A DNA stretch of 44,981 nt from Gnetum montanum (lineage: Eukaryota > Streptophyta > Gnetopsida > Gnetales > Gnetaceae), in assembly GCA_015680685.1 (NCBI GenBank), contig MNCI01007802.1, forward strand, positions 11,219-56,199, written 5' to 3'. A program made the translations under genes and the position numbers. The notes under the pieces are model-generated. The model was not told where the DNA came from, did not search any database, and worked only from the letters and a program-made list of their open reading frames with translations. Below, in pieces: positions 19,801-33,446 of this stretch (position 1 is the first letter of the stretch; each line of letters begins with the position of its first letter).

Positions 19801-22800
19801 CTTTTAATTATCTAATTATATGCCATTATTTTCTTATTAGTCATCAATATGGAATTGAAATTGTTTTTTGCAACCTACAAGATATATATTCTACTAAAGT
19901 AAATTGATAGAATCAGCTCCATCATTTTTCAAAAAATACTCTTACAAAATTTATCCATAAAATAAAAATAAATTAATAAATATGATCATTATAAATTAGT
20001 CTAAGGAATATTCTAATATTCCATGTTTGGACAAGCTATTTTATTTTCCATTTATTTTTTAAAGTACTTTAAAATTGATTTGATCTTATGATATTAAAGA
20101 GATGAAGTTATATGTACAAAAAATTTAAAAATTTCATCATGATATCATTATAGGATACACAAAAATTCTCCAACTATAATTGCTATCAAAAACGTTATAC
20201 TTGCACAATGGTAACTTATGGTTACCAAAAAGACATTATTGGATGAAATTCATTAACAAAATAAAGAAATTCATCAATTATTAAATTCCCTTGAAGAGAA
20301 GATTAAAGGAAAAAAGTAGACTGACACTACTTCCAAGAGTGTAAAGACATTGCTATAGAAGACTTATGAAGAACTTCTTTAAGATAGCAACTTCCCTTCA
20401 TAATTTGCTAAGGAAAGATTGTGTTTTCCCTTGAAGTGATTTTTGTTAGAAAGATTTTGAGTTAATGAAGAGATTAACCATAATATCAATATTAATCTAC
20501 CAAATCTTAGGAAGCCTTGTGATGTTTACAAAGATGGTTTTAGTGAAGATTTTAGAGGGGTCCTTATGCCAAAACAAAATGTAGTAGCTTATGCTTCCAA
20601 ACATATAATACCCTTGTTCTAGACACATCTTATCCATTTTTATGTTTGTAGTTTGAACTTTTGATGTCTTATTTGCTAGTTTACATCCATGCTTATTACC
20701 CTTTTTCATATAATTACTATGCTTTGTGAGCTATGTGCTTAGCTATACCTTTCTTAGTGACCTTTTGTTTATTTTACCTTTTGTTTTCTTCAAATTTTAT
20801 TAATTTTAATACTTTAACATATAAAGGTATTTTTGTAATTGTATATTTTTATATTTTAGTACATTTAAATATTTTAGGTACTTTGGATTATCTTTTAATT
20901 TAACAAATTTCTACCAACCTCTTTCTTTGGAGTTTTAAATTAGCAAACATTAGACATAGACATTGGATGTGTCATTGGCACATGAGGTAATATTTTGGTT
21001 TAGTATAATTTTTTTAAATAATTTAAATTTTTTGGTAAATTATATTTAAAATATTTTTCTTTAGCTTATGCTTTAGTTGGCTTTGGATTAGCCTTTTGTT
21101 ACGTATGCTTCTTAACCTTAGACCTTAGGACTAGATTGGAATTAAACGTAATTATTACCTTAGGATTAAATTTGATAATTAACATTCTTATAGAAGATTC
21201 CCTAAGGTTACCACAAACTCCAACCCATGAGGAGGAAAATAATTTTAAAGTTTTCTTTGAAATTTAAAATATATTTTTTGAAATTAGAGCTTCGTTGGTA
21301 GTGTTGCCAAACCATGGTTAGAATATAAGCTTGACCTTAATTTGATGAGAGAGCATCCTTTTGCCTTGCCTTGTTGACATTTGGGAGATGGAGCTAGAGA
21401 GGGAGATTTTATTGTAATAGAGAGAGATTAAGATTTAGATCTATGTTGTGAACAATGAGCTAAGGTAAGATATATTTCTAGATGTTATTTCAGATCTCAT
21501 TTTGAATAGCTTTTATATTTAATCTAAAATGTACTATTAATTTTGGAAAATTTCAAATAATGTATATGCTTAGCAATCTATTTTTTTTGAATGATTTTAT
21601 CAAGGTTGGTAATACTTGAATAAAAATAATGCTTTTTAAAGATGAATTTATGAATATTTATTGTATTGGTAAATCTAAATTTTGGTGTAGTATTATTATT
21701 TAAAATTTGACACAAAATAAATTAATCTTGCAAACCTATTCTAGTAAATTTTATTTATTATTTGTTTATAGACATTAAAGAAATTTTAAATCCTAATCCA
21801 AAATACCAATATGATTAACGTTCCATGATTAACATTATATAACCCCTCCAATATTATTGCAAATATTCTAAAAGCATATATTTTCCCTCTTGCTTGTTTT
21901 ATTGATTTTTTCTACTTAAAATTTTATTTTATATATTTTCAACCATCTTTTTAGTCTTTTTATTCATCTTAATCCTACTAATGTTTTTTTTTAATTTGAT
22001 ATCCATGCATAAACTAATTATTTGCATTTAGATATTTCTATCCTAGATTTGCTAGATTTACATGTCAATTGCTTTAATGAAAGTGTTTTTGTTTTTAAAT
22101 TTTCCTATAGCTTCTAACATTCAATATGCATCTTGTTTATCTTCTTATCATGTACATGAGTGTTCAAGTTCACACATCACTCAATCCATATAATATCTTT
22201 CTCTTTTCTAGGACATACAAGAAGCATCATCCCTAGTTGGATATCCATAAATAGATTGAAAGATGATTTCGGCTTATTTTTCTTGTGACCATACCCTAAT
22301 TCCTCTTCAATAAAATTGTATGTTTGTTATTCCTCTAGTCTAGTCACTAACACACTTTTTTTTTTTTTGTTGTAGATGAAAATCTTAAATTCATATTTGA
22401 ATAGAAATGTCATGCATTTTTTCAATCATCCAATTGTTGGATGATCCTTTGCCAATGTTCAATTCTTTTTCTAATATTATTCTATCACTATTCTAGAGAT
22501 TTCTTGCAATATCCTCATTCTATTATATAATATAACTCTAAATGCTCTTTGTCATATTTTCTAATTTAGTTCCATCTATACCTCAATATGATAGTAAAAG
22601 CAGATCTTCTAGAGGAAGATATGGTTGAGATTTCTTCCATGTCCACTTATCAATGGGATTAGATCAATCTTTCTCACAAATATTTCATTTCCATGATATT
22701 ACTAGTATATCATGAAGCCCATAGAATCATTCACAATGAATGTTCTTTGTCCTAACTTTATATTTCATTAGATTTGACATACAATATTGTATGTAGTTTT

Positions 22801-25800
22801 TGTAGCCATAAACATTATCTATAATGTAAGGACTAGAATTCTACTTAATTTTATAGTATACTTTGTGATAAATATCCATAGGACATGATAAACTAAATAT
22901 AATATTTGATTGATGATCACAGATTTCATCTATATCTTCATGAGTCTAACCAATAGGAAGAAATTCTAATTTGATGACCTTGAAAATCCTATAAGCCATG
23001 GGCAAAGATAGAGATTAGAAAAAATAATTATTATTGTTATCCTTACCATAGTTATGCATTTGTAGAAATAAAGTCATCCAAATTGGTGCATAATGCCTTG
23101 TAATATCATTTATCTTTTCAATTTCATATTTTAGATTATTTATTTTTTGAAGAATGGAGTTATCAAGCAATGCATAATCAAGTACCATCTATTCTTTAGT
23201 AATAGTATTAAGATCAGCGTGTTGGATAATTAGTTACATCTCCAAATCACATAGACACTTTACAAGAGAAGTTTTTATCAATTGTGAGTTCATTTTATCA
23301 TAAAACAACAAAAATGGTTGAATCCACCATTACCCTTACAACAAAATAGTATACCTACTAAAGAAAATTGAAATATATCTTTTCCTAACATACCCTTAGG
23401 TATTAGAAGTAGCCTAGAAAGTCTTATCTTATTTCTATTCATCTTATTATGGATTATGCCTAAGTACATATCTAGATGTCTTATTGAATATTGATTTGTG
23501 TAGTATACATGATTATACATTGTAACATAGTTCAAATGTAGGTCACATTCTATATATCAGTTTTCCTTTTCAACATGATCATAAATTTATTTTCTTCTAT
23601 AATCCAGATTCTAAAAAGGTTGACACATGCTAAAATCATGCACTTCTATGAAAACTACATCTAGAAAATGCTTGAAAAACAACTTAGACATCAAGCTTTC
23701 ACTCAAGGTAGGAATATTCATTATCTTCAACCTAGGATTTAAATAGTCATCAAGAAGAATTATTTGATTCATTATCATTGACAATGATTTTATCTATTTT
23801 GTTGTACCATTCCAAATAATTTATCTTGCTATATTCAAAGAATGATCAGTCAACACTTATATCAACTTAATAACATGAATCACAACTATTTTTTGTATCG
23901 TTGGTTTTATCTTCTCCTTATTTTGCTTGATCTACTATGATAATACCTTTTTGATAACTAAGCATATGATTGCAAAATATGTTACATTGAATAATATGAA
24001 TTTATCACCATGATGATTTGCATATTTTCTTGGCATTGAATCTCATTATTAAGGCTACTAATCTATCTTTTATCACTTCTTTGTTTCTATGAAACTAATT
24101 AAGTATAAAGACTCTTTTCATAATTGCATCCATGTTAAAAATTAATCCATTTGCTAAGCCAAACTCTACTAATGTTATTTTGCCAAGATGCCAATTCTTA
24201 AAGTAATGAATTTCATTAAGATATTGGTTGAATAATATAGAAATATTTTGAGTGGTTCCAGTTGATGAATTGTTACTAGTTGAATCCTCATAAGATATTG
24301 AATGTAAGTTAGATATATGAACATGAATTATCATTTTGTAATGACAAGTTTCTATCATAGAGTTACACAAAGGATATTGTAGTTGATAACTAATTTGATT
24401 ATCCTTCATTATCTCCTTTCATGAAATAATTAATTGACAACCTTCTAGTTGCCTCTTAGGTAGTTTTATCATGAATCTAGACTTACTATCCTCAAGAAAT
24501 GATACATCACATAATACCATATTGAACATTTTATATTTTATTTAAAAAAGAAAGCATCACATTTACTATAAATATATTCCACAGAAATACCAAAATCTAA
24601 TATTTCTAGTTGTATTATTCTGGTAGACTATCCTCCTCTAACTTTTAACTATCTTAAACTAGATTGGCCTTCTTATTGTACTATATAGTTTCCTCTATCA
24701 ACATGAGTTATTGATGATACTCATAATGCAACTGCAATATTTGTGTGAAAAATTATTATCTATAGGAAATTTCCTCATCTGTGGACATCTTCATTAAATT
24801 CTATAAAACATTTTAGAATGTTTCATCTAAAGATAAATCCATTTTAGAAATTTCATTTTCATCAATTATAGAAAAGTGATTCTCAATAAGAGATTTAAAT
24901 CCATGATTTATTACAAGATGCTAAATCACAATTCTGGTGGTTAACCTTCACTTCATCTTTGTTTTCAAGCTAAGTTGACTTGTAAGATTTAATGTTTTAT
25001 TTAAAAATTTATAATAGATATTAAAATAAAAAATAATTGTTAAAAGAAAAAAATTCACCAATAATTTTTTACATTATGTGTAGCTTCTTTATTTGATAAT
25101 TTTATAATAGATTTATTTACCTCATGCTTCATTTGTTATCACTAATTCAAGCTTTGCTTTTGCATTAGCCTTAAAACCTAGCTTGAAGCATCTTCAAAAA
25201 TTTTATTATAATTCAAAACATATAATTAAAGAGTATATTAAATTCATTATAATATCCTTTTACTCTAAATAATATGATTGAGCTTTTTCATCAGGTTATC
25301 TGAGTCACCAAGTCTTTTCAATTTATTATTTTACTTGATCAAAGATTTTTTTCTGATTTTTTAGTCAATGATTTAAATTATAGAATATCAATAGCAATCT
25401 CACCTTAAAGAGTTATACTATAAGATCATGATAATTTTTTAATTACAACCATTGATAAAGACATCACCGTTAATAAACAATTGTTCTACAAGAGCATAAG
25501 TTATATACCTAGCCATCAAAAGCATCATTTAACAAAATAATCTCATATGAATAAATTTTAACTATAAATTATGATACATGATTAGATGTCTAATAATAAC
25601 CATAGATGTTTCAAAATTACCATATCACATCGGACCAATTATTCTAGAGATAATTTAAGATTTTGATAGAAAAGATCCTTAGAGTATAATCATAAGTTTC
25701 AAAACATGTAAATTACATACATGAATTGTATGTCAAGCATATTTTGTAGTCATCAACTAAGAAAGGCTTATAATTCTAGGTTATCATAGTGTGCCCATAT

Positions 25801-27544
25801 AATAAATAAGACTAATTATTCTCATCTATCATAGAAATCTAGAAAATTATATTTAACACATTTTATCAGGTTTCTTCAATACATTTTAAAAAAGTAAGAT
25901 CATAGAGAAAATAACATTTTCATAACTAGGTAGACTAAAACTATGGCTGAGATTTTCATAACCTCAAATTTTTATATGCTTTCTCTCATATCACTATCGC
26001 CAAATAACTCTATGGCACCTCTCAGGATATGCTTTCCTATTTTGTTATCACTACTTCATGTAACTTTGTGGCCATTATTGGGATGTGCTTTCTTATTCTA
26101 TGACCATTGTATTTTGATAAATGTAATAATCAATACCACTATTCAATAGTGAAATATTTTTGAATAGGATTCTAGGTATATCAAGTTTCCCTATTTGGCA
26201 TGTTTAGAGATAAGAAAGTGTGTAGACATGTATGCAATAGGCTAGGTAGAAAAAAGTCTATGACCCAAATCAAAGAACTTCTATATATCATTACAGACAT
26301 GGAATGTGAATGCTGAAAGTGATGATCAATCATGGAGTACAATTATAATCTTCCATGTAGGAGAATGGTCAAAAATATTGAAGGTATAGCCAATCCAATT
26401 GCAGTCAAGTTCTTATGATAAGGCCAAGTTAGAAATGAAAAGCCCTTGACAGATACATCCCATTAGGTGAACTAGGTTTTTGAAGTAATGGACAAAAAGA
26501 TGACCACTATCCTTAAGGACATTAATTGTAAGGTGGTTAAAGCCATGACACCATCTAAATGAAGAAAAAAGTACAATGATAAACATAAGAGGAAACTCTT
26601 CTAATTTAAGAGCATCAATGAAGCCCTTAATATGGCTTCCTCTTCCTTCATTCATAAGGATCCTTGTAAATACTACATAGATCCTCATAACTCATAGTGA
26701 TACTAAGTCATGGCTTACATGATTGGTCAAATAGGACAAGTTAAAATAGGACAAGTTAAGATATCTTTCAATCCCAAGTTTATCAAGTACTAAATACATA
26801 TGACTAGCTACCATGGTAAATTGTACTATCGTAGAGGTACATATTCATAGTCCATGCAGTAATACTAGCAGGAAAAACTTAAAATCCTTGGCATAATGCT
26901 TCATGGAATCTTCCTACTTTGATTAAATAATAGATGACACTTCCTTTAAATCCCTAATTCCAAGGTGTCTAGGAAGGTACTTATAAATCATCATACATAA
27001 TACCTTAGTCATAACGATCTTCCCAACTAGTCCTACCCATCAAGATTCTCAATAATAGTAGTAGCAATATCTTTTACTTTTCTATCCCATGTAGGATGGG
27101 ATTCGAAGTTAATCACAAGCTAGGAAATCCAAATATTTTAATATTACCTAATATAATAATCATACTTTAATTTATTTAACTAGAGGATGTTAACAAATAG
27201 GTGTTGAATTGGTTATTAGGGGAAATCCAAGGTTGCATTGTAGAAAATTCTATTACAAGAGTAAAGGTAAGTGTCATAGAACTTGGATGAATTGATAATC
27301 TTCATCCTATGGAGAGGATAATAATACAAAAAACATAGAAGCTAATATTGATAAGGTTCTAGTACCATTTTCTAAATAGTGTTAAAACCAAAAAACCATT
27401 TGGAACAAGCTCTACAACTATGTTTAGCACATCTAAAAATATGGTACTTGATGAAAATAATATCACCATCTCTATTTCTAAGCTAGTTAGGTGCGTAGTC
27501 AATAAAGAATATTTTCTTAAAAATAAATCACATCCTAATAGTCC
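19801..27544. repeat. Long direct repeat, copy 1
   Basis: It matches 36051-44058 in the same orientation at roughly 90% by eye over the stretches compared. It starts CTTTTAATTATCTAATTAT and ends CATCCTAATAGTCC. Relative to copy 2 it carries about 275 bases (21101-21375, bounded by TTGTT on both sides) and about 881 bases (22043-22923). It lacks about 1.4 kb present in copy 2 at 40940-42360. No TG...CA ends, no TSD and no recognised protein family. Minus-strand open pieces (26688-26413, 24409-24095, 23535-23290) have partial counterparts in copy 2 but look unconserved. A decayed large transposon or a segmental duplication are both possible. Confidence 0.8.
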
Positions 27545-28537
27545 CATTTTAGAGATCCAAATTAGTAAAAATCATCATTACTTAGCTCTTTGCACTAGAG
27601 TTTAGGGGTCAACATCATCTTATAGAAAAAATGTCCTAATTGGAACCTTCCTCCTCTCAAAAGTACTAACACATTGGTAATATTCTCCATGTATTTCCTA
27701 ATATAGGAATACCTCTTTTGAAACCATTCTCATTCATAAAAGTAGAAGAATAAAGGTTTTTAGTAGCCTGAAAGATGCCTTGGATCTTTGTAGATGTCTT
27801 TCTTGAGAGGCAAGCATGCACAAGATATGTCCCATATGCTTGGAAGATGTCTTGCCTAAGGGCTAGCCATAGATGAGAGATTTACCAAATTCTTGGGAGA
27901 TGTCTTTAGTAGCACAAGATACATCATTCATTGAAAAGAGATGTCTCTAGGAAGATGCCTATCACTTGAAGAAGATCTCTTCTATCTATATGTGATGCTT
28001 TTTCATGATAGGAGATGTCTTGTTTGAAGGATAAAGATAATAGTTAGATGTCTTATCAAATCTTTAGAGATCTTATTAGTCATGAAAAGTTTCAATTTGA
28101 CAATTTCAAGATGGAAAACACCCAAGCGTATTGAGATCAAGATTGAAAATGGACAACAATTTGCAAGTGAATCATTTAAAATGTTTCACTAATGTCTTGG
28201 ACATCATCATCATGATCATTCTAGCCTTATCTCAACAAAATGGGATTGGCTACATATGTTTTATTTCATCATTTTTATTTACAGAGAGTTATATCTTTTT
28301 GTATTTTTAGCTTGGTAAAATCATCTTTAATCATGTAACTATTGTGCCTTACATATAGGGAATGTCCTAGGTCTTGGCCTTTTTTTTCATAAATATTAAT
28401 TATGTTTGCATATTTTAAAGAGTAGGAAATTCATGAAAGTGTTGAAAGAGATATTAGTGAGAGTTGTATGAATCTCTCTACTCAATTATTGATGTGATAT
28501 TATTCATTGTAGCTCTTTCTCTACTTGTGGATCTTAG
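27545..28537 (+). other. Possible U3 of a decayed gypsy LTR, with AGATGTCT cluster
   Basis: No gene. From about 27790 to 28055 the octamer AGATGTCT occurs six times, in irregular spacing. The stretch lies upstream of a TATATATAAAG box and a primer-site-like sequence, so it may be promoter DNA of the gypsy element whose gag follows. The LTR left end was not found. Confidence 0.35.
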
Positions 28538-28550
28538 CCATATATATAAA
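28538..28550 (+). promoter_or_regulatory. TATA box of the decayed plus-strand gypsy LTR
   Basis: ATATATATAAAG lies about 280 bases before a tRNA-Met-like primer site and about 400 before gag-like sequence, a usual LTR layout. Confidence 0.4.
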
Positions 28551-28815
28551 GAAGAGATCTAGTTTAATTGTGCTATGAATTAAGGTTAATAGTATGTATG
28601 TTTGTAAATCCTCATATTTTCTATTATCATTGAATGTGTGAGTGTTATTATTTTATGGGATTGTGGTTTTTCTATATTTTTAATATTATTTTAGAATCAA
28701 TAGAAACAAATTTTTATTATTTTCACTATTAAATTATCTTGCATGATATCTAGTGCATCTAGATTCAATGTGTTTTGCAGGATTAAAGTAAATCAAAGTG
28801 ATCCTACTCTAGGAA

Positions 28816-28834
28816 TTTGTATTAGAGCATTAGG
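28816..28834 (+). other. Degraded primer-binding site, tRNA-Met type
   Basis: TTTGTATTAGAGCATTAGG resembles the common plant gypsy TTGGTATCAGAGC-TTAGG. The LTR 3' end should lie just before it. Gag-like frames begin about 100 bases downstream on the same strand. Confidence 0.5.
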
Positions 28835-28919
28835 TTTATTCCTATATGGAATTTAGTTATGGATTTTTATATCTATATCAAATTTCTTTTAAGAAGAAAA
28901 ATGTTCAAGTCCTGAATAG

Positions 28920-30370
28920 AGATATAGTAAATATGAAATCTATCTTTTAGCTGATTGTTACACATCTAAATGAGATTAGTTCCAATATAAATAGAAATGG
29001 AGGTATCAACAATATTAATACTTGTGTTGATGATGAGCATTCTTGTTCAAATGGTGATGAAGAAATTTCTTAGTTTAGTGGTGGTGGAGAATATGAGAAG
29101 AAATAAAATTGTAGCAATAAAAGTGTGAGAGCCCATCAGCCTAGAATTCTAAGGGAAAGAAATCAAAATCATCATGGACCTCTAAGAACTTCATAATGTT
29201 AAAAAACTTCTTTTCATGATAAGTTTAATGATGAAGATGAGGTAAGGCTGTCTAAAGTGTTCTAAAATGATACAAGACTTTCATATGTGGAGCTAAAATT
29301 CTTGAATGATGTGGATGATATTAATGGTTTTACAACATGGAGGAAGGAACTTGACAATCATTTTGAATTATAAGAAGTACCAAATTAATTTAGGGTACTA
29401 TTTTTTGTATCCAAATTAGAAGGTATATCTTTAGCTTGGTGGGAAAAGAAATCCCAAAGTTATGAAAGGTAAAATGGTTAACCTATTAGGGATTTATATT
29501 TGATGAAATATAGGTTAAGATGAAAATATTAACAATCTTAGTAGAGGCAAGAGATAATCACATAGTCAAAATTTTTTAGATTTGAAGACAAAGTTTTCAA
29601 GGGATTTTACATTAAACTTTTTAAACTATTTCATTAAGCTAAGGTAAACTAGGAGAAATATAAAGATGCTTCAATCTTTATTAGAGGTCTTAAGATGGCA
29701 TATTAGAAAGATCTATCATTCTCTGAGCCTTTAACATTTGATGAGGCTCATGGTTTGACATTCAACATAGAAAGAAAACTTAGTTGACTTGGAAGTACAA
29801 GAAAATAAGCTTCAAATGATAGGATAAGGGATCCTGAATAGTGGAGTGCATGTTAAGATATAAAGACAATGATAGTAATCATGATAAGAAACAAGAGAAG
29901 GATGATGATAAGTGAAGGCCAAGAAGAACCAACACAAGAAAGGCAAGGGTCAAGATAGTAACTCATACAAGATTTAATGCTTTAAATATGAAGAGTGCTA
30001 GATAGAAGCAATGGAAATTTTTAGTTCATAATGTAGACAAGGCTAGGCATGTATAAAGCATGAAGGACAAAGGATACATAAATTCACGCTATTCATTGAG
30101 GTAATCCTAATGCTCTTAAACTTGAAGAAATCTATGAATTGAATTCTTATGCATTTATGAGAAATGTAAATAGAGAAGATCATCCATCATGAAAATTGTT
30201 GTTTCGTATTAAGACTATATCTTCTCTTAGTGAGGAATGGATTCATATTTTTATTAATGAGGGAGATTAACAAAATGTTATTTCTTCTAGGATGGTTGGT
30301 AGATTATTTTTAGCAATAAATCCTCAACCTAGACCCTACAAGATGCATTGGTTATCAAGAGACTTCTCCT
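28920..30370 (+). pseudogene. Decayed Ty3/gypsy gag and protease, plus strand
   Basis: Translation in shifting frames shows gag blocks ELKFLNDVDDINGFTTW, ELDNHFEL and SKLEGISLAWWEKKSQSYE (29290-29470). They continue with KYKDASIFIRGLKMAY and LTFDEAHGLTFNIERKL (about 29660-29780). A possible degraded knuckle is CFKYEEC near 29970. Protease-like sequence lies at 30200-30350: ISSLSEEWIHIFI, NVISSRMVGRLFL and PRPYKMHWL, typical of the segment before gypsy RT. The frame is full of stops, many of which could be former Gln or Trp codons. RT and everything downstream is missing, so only the 5' part of the element remains. It belongs to a different gypsy family from the minus-strand copy at 17395-19520. 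Confidence 0.75.
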
Positions 30371-33230
30371 AAGAGTTGAAAGACTTATTATGGTTAGGAT
30401 CATCATACTCTGAGATTCAACATAAAATAATATGAAACTAAGCTAGATAATATTATAACCACCAAATGATCTAGGAAAACTAATTTTTAAAATTAATTTC
30501 TATGAAACCAAAGCTGGCTTGTATATTATTGGAAAAAATATGATAACATATCCAAACTTTAGGAAATATTAAGTAGAGAAAAGATAGGAAAAATGCATGA
30601 AATAACCAAAAGAAAATAGATTTAAAATGCATATAATTTGAGTTTAAACAAACTAGAGCATAACATAAGACTAGTAATAGATGCATTTGGAGAATTGTAT
30701 GTAAAAATAAAGTAGATCTATCTCATTAATACACCAAATCCAAGAGGGAAAATGTAAAAAATAGATTTGAAGTAGAGTTGGACAACACTAGAAATAGAAA
30801 TGATTAAAATGGGTAGATCTAAATTACAAAAAAAAAGAAAAAAAAAAGCTAGCAAATGAAAACCTACTGACAATGTTCTAGAAGATATAGTAGGGATGAG
30901 AGATGTCTAACAAGGAGCTATGTTACCTTGTTCTTTCTATGATACATGCATTTGATGTTCATCTAATATGAGCACTCATATATTAGAAGCTAATTAACCA
31001 AAATGATGAATTAGATCATTTTATTAACATCATTCTACATAAATCTTTGTGTATTAGGAGGACACCATGAAGGAGATACAAATGCATCAACAAGTGATAA
31101 ATGAAGAAAAATAAGAAAGAATAATATCTCTAGAGAAATAGTAGTTGTTAGGTAATGAGGTAGAATCTTTAGAAAGGATTTCAAAATTATCAATTACAAA
31201 GAATGCTAACTACATTGAGTAATAGATATTAGATGAAAAATGCTAAGAACACCTTCAAAAAGATAGATGAAGAAAATGCTGATGAAAAAAAAACCTAACC
31301 TCTTTCTATCTTTGGGTACCCACCTATTTACAGGTTGAAAATACCTCATAGATCATGAAGAAATGATGCATTAGGATTCACAAAATATTCAGGAAGATTT
31401 TAAAAAGTTCTAGATAGTTTAATTAGTGTGTAGATCATTTGACGTGAGAAATAACATTAGATAACATATCTAGGATTAATTCTAGATGTTGAGAATGCTG
31501 CAAAAGAGAAGTAGAAACATAGCATCATCACAATATAAATAGGCAAAGATTCAAGAAAAAGACCTTTTTCTTAAGATTGTGTGTGAACATGAAGACAAAT
31601 TATTAGCCAAGTAGAAAGAATATTTCTTAGTTAGCAAAGCCTAGGGCAACATAGCATTCAAGCTGGTAGGAATGAATTTACCAATCCAGTTAATCATTCC
31701 TATCTCAAACTATATTATATCAAATGTTAACATATGTGCTTATAGCCTTTGTTTGTCTTTGTTTACAGGTTTGAATAGATGATTAATGTTGACAACTATA
31801 GTAGCCTACAATAAGTGAGCTTGCATGACTTCTTATCCTTTTTTTTTAGTATTTCAAAATACTAAAAATTTGTATGAATTTGTAAAATAGGATATAGAGT
31901 CATCATGTTCTACCACTTGTAGTCTATGGTGGCCTATATTTGCATGTTGTTGCTTGTAACATTGTGTAACCTCTTGTAATCACATCTATTCTTTGATTTG
32001 CTTTTTTGTCTTTTCTCTTACAATTGTGCTTGCAAGATGAGCCTTAAGCCATTTTAGGGGTGTGATTCATTATAGTAGTGAGTTATTATGTGATCTCAAT
32101 AGAGGAGATTTGACCAGCTCCTTTGATCTTAGCAATAGTGCTTACCTAACATCACCTTTGTTACCATTTCTAAGCCATAACACCATAACCAAACTATAGT
32201 CCTTCTTACCTTGATAACAATGAAATTTTGTATTCAATATTTATGCACTATGACCATGTAACATCTCCTTTGATGTGCCCCACCAATCCAGTTCGTTGAA
32301 TATAACACATCTCATTTAGTAAGAAAAGGAAACTTTACCCTTTGCAATGAAATCCAATTCAGGTTTCACTTCCACAAATAAAGGGGAAATAAAAATGCTA
32401 AGAGAGCCAAGAGACCAATGTAGTCTAAACTTAAGCAAATTAACAACTCTTGAAAAAAAGAGTGCCAAGTGACTAAGGAAGCCCAAGAACAAAGTACTGG
32501 TTCCTCCAAACATCATTAAGCAATTGGCAGTCTAAGGACAAAGCACGAAGACCTCCTTATTTAGCAAACATATCATCATGATGCCACAACCATGATGTCA
32601 ACACATTTGGAATTTGTTATTAGCCTATGTGATCATTCTTTGATAACTAATGTAGCCAACATATCATCCCAAACTCTTAACATCCCATTATGATCTTATT
32701 TTACCATCATGAGCACTCCTTACCATGATTTGATGGCTACAAAATTAACTGTGGAGAGGGAGCATTGATGATGAACTCAAAGCAATGTTTTGCATTTTTT
32801 GGTGATGTTTCTTGATTCAATCATCAAGACATCAACAAAGAGGATCCAATAAAACACCTCAAGAAATTTAAAGTGGCTAACAAGAAGCCAAATAACTAGA
32901 ATTTACAATATAATTTAATGGGAGTTCAAAGGAAGAAACAATTGCCTTATTTTCCCATCAAAAATCCTATCATGTTGCCTTGTTTTAGCAAAGGTTTGGG
33001 CCACTTTTAATATGTAAAAGTGAAATTTACAACCCACATGTTGTGAATTTCATTTCTACTAGCATGTGAAGAATGAAATGCTAAATACACTACCAAATTT
33101 GGAAGCAAACATCAAAAATGCTTTTGGCCCATATGTTGCAAGTTGGGCCATGAAAATAGCCCAAATACACTAGAAAACATTACCAAAAAAAGCCAAAATG
33201 CTAGTCAACCATAAACTAAATTGTTTTAGC
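30371..33230. other. AT-rich non-coding stretch
   Basis: No recognised gene, RNA or repeat boundary. It contains a poly-A tract (30829-30848) and short open frames with no family resemblance. Confidence 0.5.
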
Positions 33231-33446
33231 ATGAAAATGGCTGAAAAACATGATGTAATGCTCCAAAAAGCGTATGGGAATGTACCTTTGTTTTTCCCTT
33301 ACATCTATGACTCTAGAGATCCAAGTTTCATTTTGACCATGAAAATGGCTAAAAAACTTGATGTAATGCTCCAAAAAGCATATGGGGATGTACCTTTGTT
33401 TTTCCCTCACATCTACGACTCTAGAGATCTAACTTTCATTTTGACC
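33231..33446 (+). repeat. 108-bp tandem duplication, two copies
   Basis: Units 33231-33338 and 33339-33446 are exactly 108 bases each and near-identical. A frame of 86 codons crosses both as two 36-residue repeats beginning MKMAEK and MKMAKK. Most differences change the amino acid, so there is no sign of protein constraint. Same length and no indels suggest a recent duplication. Confidence 0.85.

Noticed and set aside
24120-24180. Kinase-like DFG motif (VEFGLAN) on the minus strand in the 8-kb repeat
   Set aside because: No other kinase motif in order around it; the frame is short and poorly kept in copy 2.
19800-27544. Helitron ends (TC at the left edge, CTAA near the right edge)
   Set aside because: Homology between copies continues past the CTAA, no 3' hairpin was seen, and copy 2 is not preceded by A.
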